Below are positions 1-5,894 of a stretch of DNA of 10,760 nucleotides, in pieces. The notes beneath the pieces are model-generated. The model saw only the letters and a list, made by a program, of their open reading frames with translations. It did no database searches and was not told the origin of the DNA. The position numbers were made by a program, and so were the translations under genes. The DNA comes from Flavobacteriaceae bacterium (GTDB lineage Bacteria > Bacteroidota > Bacteroidia > Flavobacteriales > Weeksellaceae). Each line of letters starts with the position of its first letter. The stretch's first letter is position 1. The stretch spans positions 1 to 10,760 of the forward strand of contig JAISSC010000174.1 in the NCBI GenBank assembly GCA_031273305.1, given 5' to 3'.

Positions 1-110
1 TTTCAGGCGGTGTCATTGGTTGTCGTTGCCCGCAGGTCGGCGACCTGCGGTTATGAAAATCAAGCCTTTCAGGCTTCTGCCTGCGACACCCATTTTGGTG
101 TAGTAAAAAT
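1..110. repeat. GC-rich structured intergenic element, possibly a REP- or MITE-like repeat or a structured RNA
   Basis: This stretch is far richer in GC than its surroundings and is packed with inverted repeats. A 9-bp perfect hairpin lies at 30-38 / 42-50 (arms CCGCAGGTC and GACCTGCGG, three-base loop). A second hairpin lies at 62-67 / 71-76 (AAGCCT / AGGCTT). An outer pairing GGTGTC (9-14) with GACACC (85-90) encloses both and would give a three-way junction. An alternative stem pairs 86-90 with 97-101 (ACACC / GGTGT). TTTCAGGC occurs twice (1-8 and 68-75). No coding frame is evident. From 110 to 207 the sequence is AT-rich and I see nothing in it. The element may continue beyond the left edge, so its class and strand are unknown. 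Confidence 0.5.
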
Positions 111-207
111 TATAAAATATTGACTATCATATAGTTGCAAAACAAGGCTCTTGAAAGTGTCAAAGTCAGGTGGATACAAATAAGATAAAATAAGCTCCGG
201 AGGAGGA

Positions 208-498
208 TTATTTCTTTTTCAGTTTTTTGATGGTAATAATTGCAACGCTTAAAAAACCTGTCATGGTGGCAAGGAGATAAACTATGAACATAAAATTCAT
301 TTCCTTTGCAGGAATAGGGTTATAAAGATAATTCATAAGTTTTTCCAGTCCCTGAAATACCAAAAGAATACACACAATATATAACAGGATATAAAACATA
401 TACTTCATTATATCGGTAGTCTTTAATAAAAATCTATATAATTTGAAAGAGACTATAACAAAAATAATAAAAACAGTACTGTAAATGGCGTAGATCAT
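208..498 (-). CDS. Small three-helix membrane protein of unknown function
   Basis: I do not recognise this 96-residue protein. It is very hydrophobic, with likely membrane helices at about residues 3-21, 33-52 and 67-90, short charged loops and a lysine-rich C-terminus (IKKLKKK) that by the positive-inside rule should be cytoplasmic. No catalytic motif or conserved polar residue pattern is visible. It starts 12 bases after the stop of the DUF21/CBS gene on the same strand, so it is probably the last gene of the ssb-gldD transcription unit. No clear Shine-Dalgarno sequence precedes the ATG, which is normal in Bacteroidota. An ATG five bases upstream (501-503) runs into a stop after two codons. 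The intact frame and tight spacing support a real gene, but the function is open. Confidence 0.6.
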   Translation of the reverse strand: MIYAIYSTVFIIFVIVSFKLYRFLLKTTDIMKYMFYILLYIVCILLVFQGLEKLMNYLYNPIPAKEMNFMFIVYLLATMTGFLSVAIITIKKLKKK

Positions 499-510
499 AG
501 CATTTATTAT

Positions 511-1836
511 TTATTCGGTTTTTTCATCTTCCTCATTATCAGTATCTTTATCTTCCGTTTTCTCCAGTTGTGTCAGGAGGACTTTATCTATCCGGTTGGA
601 GTCCTTGTCTACTATTTCAAAGGAAAACCCATGATAAATAAATTTTTCCGCAATTTCAGGAATATACTCCATATGGTAGATTATGAATCCGGCTAAAGTT
701 ACATATTCATCATCATCCAGTTCTATAATAATCTCATCAAAGAAAGAATTTAAGTCCCGGATGCTCATATTTCCGTTTACCAGATATGATCCGTCGGCTC
801 GTTCCACGATTTCGGTTTCTTCCTCGTCGCTTTCAGGCATATCCCCGACGATTCCCTCTATCAGGTCTTGTAAAGTGATAATTCCCTGAAAAGTACCATA
901 TTCATCTACTACGAATCCCATATGTTGCTTATTTTTCCGAAATTCCTGCAAAATATCTACGGAATGCATATTCTCAGGAATAAAAATAGGCGTTTTTAAG
1001 ATGGAGTTTATGTTAAAGTTGGGGGAATTTACATTTTCATAAAATTCTTTAATAGCCAGATAAGCATTTGCCTCATCCAGATTTCCATCACACACGGGAA
1101 ACTTGGTAAAATTACTCTCCTTTATCTGTTTCTCAATGCCGTCAAAACCATTTTTTGAATTTATCCATTCCACCTTTTTCCGGTAAGTCATCAGGCTCTT
1201 TGCTTTTTGTTCCGAAAAAGCAAAAACGTTCTGGTGCAGTTCGCTTTCCTCTTTTTCCAAAACACCTTGCAGGCTGGCTGTCTTAAGCATGTATATCAGC
1301 TCGTCTTCCGATATTTTTTCCCCTTCAACATTTGATATTTTAAACGTTCTGTTAAACAAATGGGTGGAAAAGGAAAGTATCTTAACAAAAGGAAAGACGA
1401 TGATGGAAAATACCTTGATGACAGGAGCAACAGAGAGGGCTATTTTTTCAGGATTCCTCATTCCGAAAGTTTTAGGTATCAGTTCCCCTAAGACGATGGA
1501 GAAATAAGTGATGAAAGCGATTATCACAAGATAAGATAATTCCGAAGCATGTGACTGTATCGCAGGGAATTGTTGAAAGAACGGAACGACATATTTCACT
1601 AAAGTAGCCCCACCGTAAGCACCGGAAATAATTCCGATAAGAGTAATACCTACCTGAATAGAAGACAAAAAATCTTCCGGTTTTTCCAGAAGGCGTAAGA
1701 CTATTTGAGCTTTTTTATTTCCCTTCTTCGCTTTGTTTTCAATTTTCTGCCTTTTCACCGAGACCAATGCAATTTCCGACAGGGCAAAAAAGCTGTTTAA
1801 AAGAGTTAGTAATAAAAGAATTAATATTTCTATCAT
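511..1836 (-). CDS. HlyC/CorC (CNNM) family membrane protein with DUF21, CBS-pair and CorC-type C-terminal domains
   Basis: A 441-residue protein with the full domain order of the family. The N-terminal DUF21 transmembrane domain spans about residues 1-190, opening with a hydrophobic helix and the SEIALVSVKR stretch. A CBS pair follows at about 208-337 (VVDEYGTFQGIITLQDLIEGIVGD is the typical second CBS end), then the small CorC/HlyC domain at about 350-430 (LAGFIIYHM), and an acidic tail. Relatives are inner-membrane proteins linked to Mg2+ or Co2+ transport, with CBS domains sensing adenine nucleotides; the name hemolysin is historical. The start lies 15 bases after the gldD stop, so the two are probably co-transcribed. 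GldE of flavobacteria belongs to the same superfamily, but this protein looks like the general YtfL-like branch. Because gldE seems broken just upstream of gldD, a takeover of its role is conceivable but unproven. Confidence 0.9.
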   Translation of the reverse strand: MIEILILLLLTLLNSFFALSEIALVSVKRQKIENKAKKGNKKAQIVLRLLEKPEDFLSSIQVGITLIGIISGAYGGATLVKYVVPFFQQFPAIQSHASELSYLVIIAFITYFSIVLGELIPKTFGMRNPEKIALSVAPVIKVFSIIVFPFVKILSFSTHLFNRTFKISNVEGEKISEDELIYMLKTASLQGVLEKEESELHQNVFAFSEQKAKSLMTYRKKVEWINSKNGFDGIEKQIKESNFTKFPVCDGNLDEANAYLAIKEFYENVNSPNFNINSILKTPIFIPENMHSVDILQEFRKNKQHMGFVVDEYGTFQGIITLQDLIEGIVGDMPESDEEETEIVERADGSYLVNGNMSIRDLNSFFDEIIIELDDDEYVTLAGFIIYHMEYIPEIAEKFIYHGFSFEIVDKDSNRIDKVLLTQLEKTEDKDTDNEEDEKTE

Positions 1837-1851
1837 TTTATATAATACGAA

Positions 1852-2433
1852 TTAATATTTCCAAGTAGTGGTTTCAATCATCTTAATTATATCTTTTTCC
1901 ACATATTCAACCGCCGGTTGCAAAGAATCCGGTTTGGGCTGAACTTTAAAGTATACATTTCCCGAAAGAAAATGTTTAACGCTGTCCGTCACATAGAATT
2001 GTATATTTGAAGCCGATTCTCCTCCTAAACGATACAAGTTACCATATATATTTTTTTCGGGATAAGAAAATGATTTTGCCTTAATGGAATTAGCCTTTAT
2101 GGTGTGTTCATACACCAGTTTTTGGGCTTCTTTCAGCAGATCGGGCAAATTTCCGGTTACATCCGAATAGGTCAGATGTACGGTTCCTTTCATCTTAGGG
2201 TAACTGAGGTTGAACCAGCAATCCTTATTTCTGTCTATAACTTTAACCAGACTGGAATATTCAAATTCAAAAGGACAATTTCCGGGTTGAAAAAGAATAT
2301 AGTGTGGGGTAGGATATTCCAGCCTGACCTGTCCGTCGGGTTTAGGTATATAATCCCCTTGTTTACAACCTATAATAAAAAAGAAGAATAACATAGATAA
2401 GCGCAATATAATTGATTTTACCATCTTTCTCAT
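1852..2433 (-). CDS. gldD: Gliding motility lipoprotein GldD
   Basis: A lipoprotein of 193 residues matching GldD, which in Flavobacterium johnsoniae is needed for gliding and is tied functionally to the type IX secretion and gliding machinery together with GldE. The signal peptide is clear: MRKMVK, a hydrophobic run, then the lipobox IIGC with Cys23 as the lipidated residue. After it comes the typical mature start (GDYIPKPDGQVRLEYP) and the conserved PFEFEYSS and CWFNLSYP stretches. I choose the ATG at 2431-2433 because it gives a normal signal peptide and its ATGA overlaps the stop of the preceding frame, suggesting translational coupling. A longer frame from 2469 would add residues ahead of the signal peptide. 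The gene looks intact although its usual partner gldE is reduced to a remnant immediately upstream. Confidence 0.88.
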   Translation of the reverse strand: MRKMVKSIILRLSMLFFFFIIGCKQGDYIPKPDGQVRLEYPTPHYILFQPGNCPFEFEYSSLVKVIDRNKDCWFNLSYPKMKGTVHLTYSDVTGNLPDLLKEAQKLVYEHTIKANSIKAKSFSYPEKNIYGNLYRLGGESASNIQFYVTDSVKHFLSGNVYFKVQPKPDSLQPAVEYVEKDIIKMIETTTWKY

Positions 2434-2687
2434 TTTCCAGTAATTAAAAAAATATAATTGCTTCTGCATTCAGTATTATCTTGCATGAATTGAAGAATAT
2501 TTGCTCTTGTATAACCCTCCCGGATAAAGAAAAATTTCGGAATCTGCAAAAATAACTTCCCTGATCGGAATACTGCTAAGGTTAAGAAAAGCAATAAACC
2601 AACAATCCCTCTTTCGGTTGAATGAAATTCAGAGGAGAATCGCAGAAAATCAGTTAGTGAGAGACTCGTGGGTTCGGGATCATCCAT
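2430..2687 (-). pseudogene. gldE: Probable gldE remnant with a large internal deletion
   Basis: Between ssb and gldD, exactly where flavobacteria carry gldE (about 430 codons), only an 85-codon open frame remains. It begins MDDPEPTS, resembling the acidic and proline-rich GldE N-terminus, and continues into a hydrophobic stretch (GIVGLLLFLTLAVF) followed by SGKLFL, which can be aligned to the SGAEVALFSL-like region of the DUF21 domain. A later piece (REGYTRANI) recalls the GYSRIPVY motif at the start of the CBS domain. The end, a TGA inside ATGA, still overlaps the gldD start. The DUF21 domain, the rest of the CBS pair and the CorC domain are missing, so it cannot work as GldE. What is visible is the position, N-terminus and overlap; the identity is inferred from my memory of the family. 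The alternative is an unrelated small protein. Confidence 0.55.
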
Positions 2688-2734
2688 ACAGATCATTTAA
2701 AATTGAATTTTTTAACATAAAATCGGAAGTATAT

Positions 2735-3115
2735 CTAGAACTCTTCATCGCCTGCGTCTTCGTTATCAAGTTGCTTTCCTAATAAATTTGAAAGGAACAG
2801 AATATTATCAGCAATAATTTCGGTAATATGTTTCGTTATACCGTTATCCTCAAATTTCCGAGTTTTTAATTTTCCCTCAATGTACACTTTGCTTCCTTTT
2901 TTCAAGAATTTCTCGCAAAGCTCAGCCAGTTTGTTTCTTGCGGTAATGTTATGCCAGTCAGTAACATCTACCTTTTCCCCCGTTTCTTTGTTGATGTAAC
3001 TTTCAGATGTTGCCACAGGAAAGTTTACAACCACATTACCATCACTAAACCTATGAGATTTTATGTCAGTTCCTAAGTTTCCGACTAAAATCACTTTATT
3101 AACAGATGTACTCAT
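2735..3115 (-). CDS. ssb: Single-stranded DNA-binding protein
   Basis: A 126-residue SSB with one OB fold covering about residues 1-110: NKVILVGNLG at the start, then FPVATSESY, the conserved WHNI near residue 55, and KVYIEGKLKTRKF. It coats single-stranded DNA in replication, recombination and repair. The protein is short: almost no flexible linker separates the OB fold from the C-terminus, and the tail is DAGDEEF. It is acidic and ends in Phe, but lacks the usual penultimate Pro of the D-D-x-P-F tip that recruits repair and replication partners. It is the first gene of the minus-strand unit, with a TAnnTTTG box 30 bases upstream. In related genomes mutY lies directly upstream on the same strand; here only its relic remains. 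A second ssb elsewhere in the genome is possible. Confidence 0.92.
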   Translation of the reverse strand: MSTSVNKVILVGNLGTDIKSHRFSDGNVVVNFPVATSESYINKETGEKVDVTDWHNITARNKLAELCEKFLKKGSKVYIEGKLKTRKFEDNGITKHITEIIADNILFLSNLLGKQLDNEDAGDEEF

Positions 3116-3144
3116 TTTTTATCTAAATTGTTCACATTACTAAG

Positions 3145-3152
3145 CAAAAATA
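3145..3152 (-). promoter_or_regulatory. Candidate ssb promoter (Bacteroidota -7 box)
   Basis: Read on the minus strand the sequence is TATTTTTG, a full match to the Bacteroidota -7 element TAnnTTTG, 29 bases upstream of the ssb ATG. No clear TTG -33 element is seen at the usual 19-21 base distance. The site lies just downstream of the mutY relic, so ssb has its own promoter despite the loss of mutY. Confidence 0.5.
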
Positions 3153-3239
3153 GTAAAAAATTAAATATAAAGTAAAAAAATTTCCATAGGTTTTGGAAAA
3201 GCATAGCGTTTTAATTTTGTTTTTAGTCAAAATTATAGC

Positions 3240-3612
3240 GTTCATCCGTCGGGCAATCCTATAAAATTCTTTTGGTTTTATACGTATTTCTGATATAGTG
3301 ACAAACAGGATTCCGTGACGAGGTTTGTGTTTTGGCGGATTAAATATGGATTATTTCTGAATCGTTAAAATTATTTTTAAACTTCGTAAACTTATTCTTG
3401 CGGAGCTTTAAGTGTCTCATTTTCAGAGGTAGTACCTCCGAATTAGGAGATTTCCAAATGAAATCAATATAATAATTACACTCGTGATTAATTCCAAATT
3501 GTTAAAAAATTATCTCGGAAATCCGTATATTATAAGGAGTAGAAGTTTATTGTCGGGTAAGTAGTCATTTATTCTTTTTATACCAATGTTGTAAAAAGCT
3601 AATAAAATTCAC
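3240..3612 (-). pseudogene. mutY: Decayed mutY (A/G-specific adenine DNA glycosylase) relic
   Basis: This apparently empty region holds remains of mutY, whose product removes adenine mispaired with 8-oxoguanine. Reading the minus strand from GTG at 3612 gives VNFISFLQHWYKKNK, a stop, LLTRQ, a stop, TSTPYNIRISEIIF, a stop, QFGINHEC, NYYIDFI. This aligns without gaps, over about 50 codons, to the family pattern MNF...WY..NKRDLPWR.T.DPY.IWLSEIILQQTR...YY..FI. The stops lie at 3565-3567, 3547-3549 and 3502-3504, where Arg, a variable residue and the first Gln of LQQT are expected. Arg for Trp in I-W-L is one transition (CGG for TGG). Catalytic middle parts and the iron-sulfur cysteines are not visible. 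In another frame, 3332-3290 reads KHKPRHGILFVT, resembling the HKLSHQ region of the C-terminal domain (weaker). Normal length is about 1,050 bp, so about two thirds is deleted. Confidence 0.8.
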
Positions 3613-3653
3613 ACTTTTAAATGTTTATAAATTTTTCTTTCCAAAAATAATAT

Positions 3654-3661
3654 TATATTTG
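3654..3661 (+). promoter_or_regulatory. Candidate promoter of the HU-rng unit (Bacteroidota -7 box)
   Basis: TATATTTG fits the TAnnTTTG -7 consensus exactly, 39 bases upstream of the HU start codon. The -33 region is a T-rich run (about 3631-3640) without a clean TTG. I see no other promoter-like box before rng, so this one may drive HU, the small basic protein and rng together. Confidence 0.55.
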
Positions 3662-3700
3662 CACATTCAATAAAAGTACAACTAAATTAATTTACACAAT

Positions 3701-3994
3701 ATGACAAAAGCAGATATCGTAAACTCAATTTCAAGTAAACTTGGTCTTGAAAAGTCTGAAACCCAAAAAGTTGTTGAAGTATTTATGAACGAAGTAAAAA
3801 CTGCCATGACTAAGGGAGAAAATGTTTATTTAAGAGGATTTGGAACCTTCTTAATTAAAAAAAGAGCCGCTAAAACCGGAAGAAATATCTCAAAAAACAC
3901 AACTATAAAAATACCGGCTCACAATGTTCCTGCCTTTAAACCGGCAAAATCTTTTGTAGAGGAAGTTAAAACCAAAGTTAAAGTTAAAAAGTAA
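3701..3994 (+). CDS. HU-family DNA-binding protein
   Basis: A 97-residue histone-like protein of the HU/IHF superfamily, which bends and compacts DNA as a dimer. The N-terminal helices begin MTKADIVNSISSKLGLEKSE, followed by VYLRGFGTFLIKKRAAKTGRN, the signature around the beta arms. The arm carries IPAHNVPAFKPAKSF with the DNA-intercalating proline region. The C-terminus adds a short lysine-rich tail (KTKVKVKK). The gene lies next to the mutY relic in divergent orientation and upstream of a 31-codon gene and rng, an arrangement usual for flavobacteria. The start has a fitting promoter box 39 bases upstream. Nothing in the sequence looks damaged. HU and IHF subunits cannot be separated with certainty from the sequence alone, so I leave the symbol open. 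Confidence 0.93.
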   Translation: MTKADIVNSISSKLGLEKSETQKVVEVFMNEVKTAMTKGENVYLRGFGTFLIKKRAAKTGRNISKNTTIKIPAHNVPAFKPAKSFVEEVKTKVKVKK

Positions 3995-4018
3995 GATAAA
4001 ATATAAAATAAAAGTATT

Positions 4019-4114
4019 ATGCCAAGCGGGAAAAAAAGAAAACGACATAAGGTAGCGACTCACAAAAGGAAAAAAAGAAGGAGATTAAATCGTCATAAAA
4101 AGAAAAACAAATAA
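4019..4114 (+). CDS. Very basic 31-residue protein, probably ribosome-associated (AURKAIP1/COX24-like)
   Basis: A 31-codon gene begins MPSGKKRKRHKVATHKRKKR and continues RRLNRHKKKNK. Twenty of 31 residues are Lys, Arg or His, and there are no acidic residues. I recognise almost the same short peptide from many Bacteroidota, where it sits between HU and rng. The pattern of paired basic residues around H-K resembles the C-terminal domain of mitochondrial mS38 (AURKAIP1/COX24) and the tiny bS22-type proteins of other bacteria, which sit in the small ribosomal subunit. A structural role in the ribosome is therefore likely but inferred. The start is the only ATG, 24 bases after the HU stop, with no Shine-Dalgarno sequence. 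A 14-bp hairpin follows 47 bases after the stop. The gene is easily missed because of its size. Confidence 0.78.
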   Translation: MPSGKKRKRHKVATHKRKKRRRLNRHKKKNK

Positions 4115-4160
4115 TTTTCTTCCAGCATAAGAACAAAAAGATTTTTAACTTTAAATACTT

Positions 4161-4215
4161 AGACATTCTTTACCAAAGTTTTAGTATACAGAACAAGGGG
4201 GTAAAGAATGTTTTT
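4161..4215 (+). promoter_or_regulatory. Long hairpin in the rng leader: regulatory element or attenuating terminator
   Basis: A perfect 12-bp inverted repeat, ACATTCTTTACC (4163-4174) and GGTAAAGAATGT (4200-4211), can be extended by a G-T and an A-T pair to 14. The loop is 25 bases and holds a GTATAC palindrome. A short T run (4211-4215) follows, so it may terminate part of the HU transcript before rng. It ends about 45 bases before the rng ATG. Because RNase E in enterobacteria controls its own mRNA through 5' leader hairpins, feedback control by the rng product is a reasonable hypothesis. No promoter box is apparent between hairpin and rng. Confidence 0.6.
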
Positions 4216-4257
4216 GTTCAATTGATATACTTAAAGAAGGACAATCAGCGATAAAAG

Positions 4258-5817
4258 ATGAGTAAAGAATTAATAGTATCATACGAAGAAGGAAAAGTAA
4301 AAATTGTAATATTAGAAGGAGGTAGGATTAAAGAATTACATGAAGACGAAGTAGGGAGTAATTTTTCCGTTGGGGATATTATATTAGGAAAGGTAAAAAA
4401 ATTAGCTCCAAGTCTTAATGCTTGTTTTGTAAATATTGGGTATGAAAAAGATGCGTTCTTGCATTATCATGACCTGGGTCCACAGATAAAGTCCTCTTTA
4501 AAATATTGTAAAAGTATCTCTTCAGGAAAAATAAATTCACCCAAACTTACTTCTTTTTCTTTTGAAGAAGACATAAGCAAAAATGGAGTGATTCAGGATG
4601 TTTTATCGCCACATCAGGAAATTTTGGTACAGATAACTAAAGAGCCTATCTCAACAAAAGGTCCGCGTATATCATCGGAAATTTCTCTGGCAGGCAGGTA
4701 CCTGGTATTAATTCCTTTTGCGTCTAAAACATCCATCTCAAGAAATGTTTCCACTTTCGAGGAAAAAGACCGGTTGAAGAAAATAGGAGAGCAAATACGT
4801 CCTAACGGATTTGGTCTGATAATACGCACCGTAGCCGAAGGAAAGACCGTAGAAGAATTACAGTCAGACCTTCACTATCTGATCAATAAGTGGAACAACA
4901 TATGCTTTAGAAATATAAAGAAAGGAAAACCTCCTGTGAAAATTTTAGGGGAGCTGGATAAAGCGTCTTCTATTCTTAGAGATAATTTTAATGAGGATTT
5001 TATAAACATCATCTGTGACGATGAAGAGTTGGTTCAGGAAATGAAAGATTATCTGAAAGTGATCGCTCCTGAAAAATCCAAAATTGTGAAATATTATGAT
5101 TCCCATATTCCGATCTTTGAGTATTACAATATTGATAAGCAAATGAAACAGCTGTTTGGAAAGCATGTTAATATTTATCAATCCAAAGGAGCGTATTTAA
5201 TTATAGAGCATACGGAAGCCTTACATGTTATTGATGTAAATTCCGGAAATGTTACAGCCAATCAGAAATCACAAGAAGATGCGGCTTTACATGTAAATAA
5301 ACTGGCGGCAGCAGAAATTGCCCGACAGTTAAGACTTCGTGACATCGGAGGAATAATAGTGGTAGATTTCATTGACCTAACTTCTTCCCAGCATAAAAAA
5401 GAATTGTATGAATATCTGAAAGAGGTGATGAAAGATGATAAGGCGAAGCATAAGATTCTACCACCGAGTAAATTCGGACTAGTACAGATCACCCGACAAA
5501 GAGTACGTCCTCAAAAACAGGTAAATACTACAGAAGATAATCCGAACACCAATGGGAAAATAGAATCCCCGATTGTTTTAATCGGCAGGATTCGGGAACA
5601 TATGGCGGAAACCATGAATTCCTATAAGGGAAAGATATACCTGCATGCTCATCCGTTCGTAGCAGCCTATCTGACAAAGGGGTTTACAAGTATCAGAAAC
5701 AAATGGTTCTTCAAACATAAAAGATGGGTAAAAATAATTCCAAGAGATAGCTTCAAATACCTTGAGTTTCAAATTCAGGGTGAAAAAAAGGAAATCCTCC
5801 ATAAATATTCAAATTGA
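4258..5817 (+). CDS. rng: Ribonuclease G (RNase E/G family)
   Basis: A 519-residue RNase E/G-family endoribonuclease that cuts single-stranded regions in rRNA precursors and mRNA. An S1 RNA-binding domain begins near residue 37 (VGDIILGKVKKLAPSLNACF) and is split by a lysine- and serine-rich insertion (about 76-110), as often in this family. The catalytic DNase-I-like part holds the two Mg2+-binding aspartates, D326 in VIDVNSGNVT and D370 in GGIIVVDFIDL, followed by FGLVQITRQRVRP (406-418). The family's Zn-link cysteines (CPxC), expected soon after this motif, are missing: the sequence reads TTEDNPNTNGKIESP. This may be normal for flavobacteria. Length and motifs indicate an intact gene. It lies downstream of HU and the basic small gene, behind a long hairpin, and ends at a bidirectional terminator. 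Confidence 0.93.
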   Translation: MSKELIVSYEEGKVKIVILEGGRIKELHEDEVGSNFSVGDIILGKVKKLAPSLNACFVNIGYEKDAFLHYHDLGPQIKSSLKYCKSISSGKINSPKLTSFSFEEDISKNGVIQDVLSPHQEILVQITKEPISTKGPRISSEISLAGRYLVLIPFASKTSISRNVSTFEEKDRLKKIGEQIRPNGFGLIIRTVAEGKTVEELQSDLHYLINKWNNICFRNIKKGKPPVKILGELDKASSILRDNFNEDFINIICDDEELVQEMKDYLKVIAPEKSKIVKYYDSHIPIFEYYNIDKQMKQLFGKHVNIYQSKGAYLIIEHTEALHVIDVNSGNVTANQKSQEDAALHVNKLAAAEIARQLRLRDIGGIIVVDFIDLTSSQHKKELYEYLKEVMKDDKAKHKILPPSKFGLVQITRQRVRPQKQVNTTEDNPNTNGKIESPIVLIGRIREHMAETMNSYKGKIYLHAHPFVAAYLTKGFTSIRNKWFFKHKRWVKIIPRDSFKYLEFQIQGEKKEILHKYSN

Positions 5818-5846
5818 AAAACTTGTCAGAGTGACGTGTTTTTTTT
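5817..5846. terminator. Bidirectional intrinsic terminator between rng and crcB
   Basis: An A-tract, the stem half CTTGTCA, a GAG loop, the stem half TGACGTG and eight T residues form a 12-position stem with one mismatch and one wobble pair. The A-tract begins at the last base of the rng stop codon. Read on the minus strand the hairpin is followed by five T, so it can also stop transcripts coming from crcB, which converges here. The 48 bases between it and the crcB stop hold nothing further that I can identify. Confidence 0.7.
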
Positions 5847-5894
5847 AGTTTGGGATTCTTCGTATTAGGGTCGGCTTATGTGACACTTTTCCCC

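Noticed and set aside
2104..2391. Plus-strand open frame opposite gldD
   Set aside because: It lies wholly antisense to a well-supported conserved gene and has no recognisable protein features. The same holds for antisense frames opposite rng, crcB/carbonic anhydrase, the NifU-like gene and dnaA.
2434..2469. Longer gldD start at 2469
   Set aside because: It would put 12 extra residues ahead of a normal lipoprotein signal peptide, and the ATG at 2431-2433 has the ATGA overlap expected for coupling.
3116..3239. Further mutY codons next to ssb
   Set aside because: Beyond about 3240 the sequence is too AT-rich and featureless to align. It holds the ssb promoter box and leader.
3426..3438. Palindrome GAGGTAGTACCTC as an operator or hairpin
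   Set aside because: Six-base arms around a single base cannot form a hairpin of normal loop size. A few such repeats are expected by chance in 10 kb, and it lies within the mutY relic.
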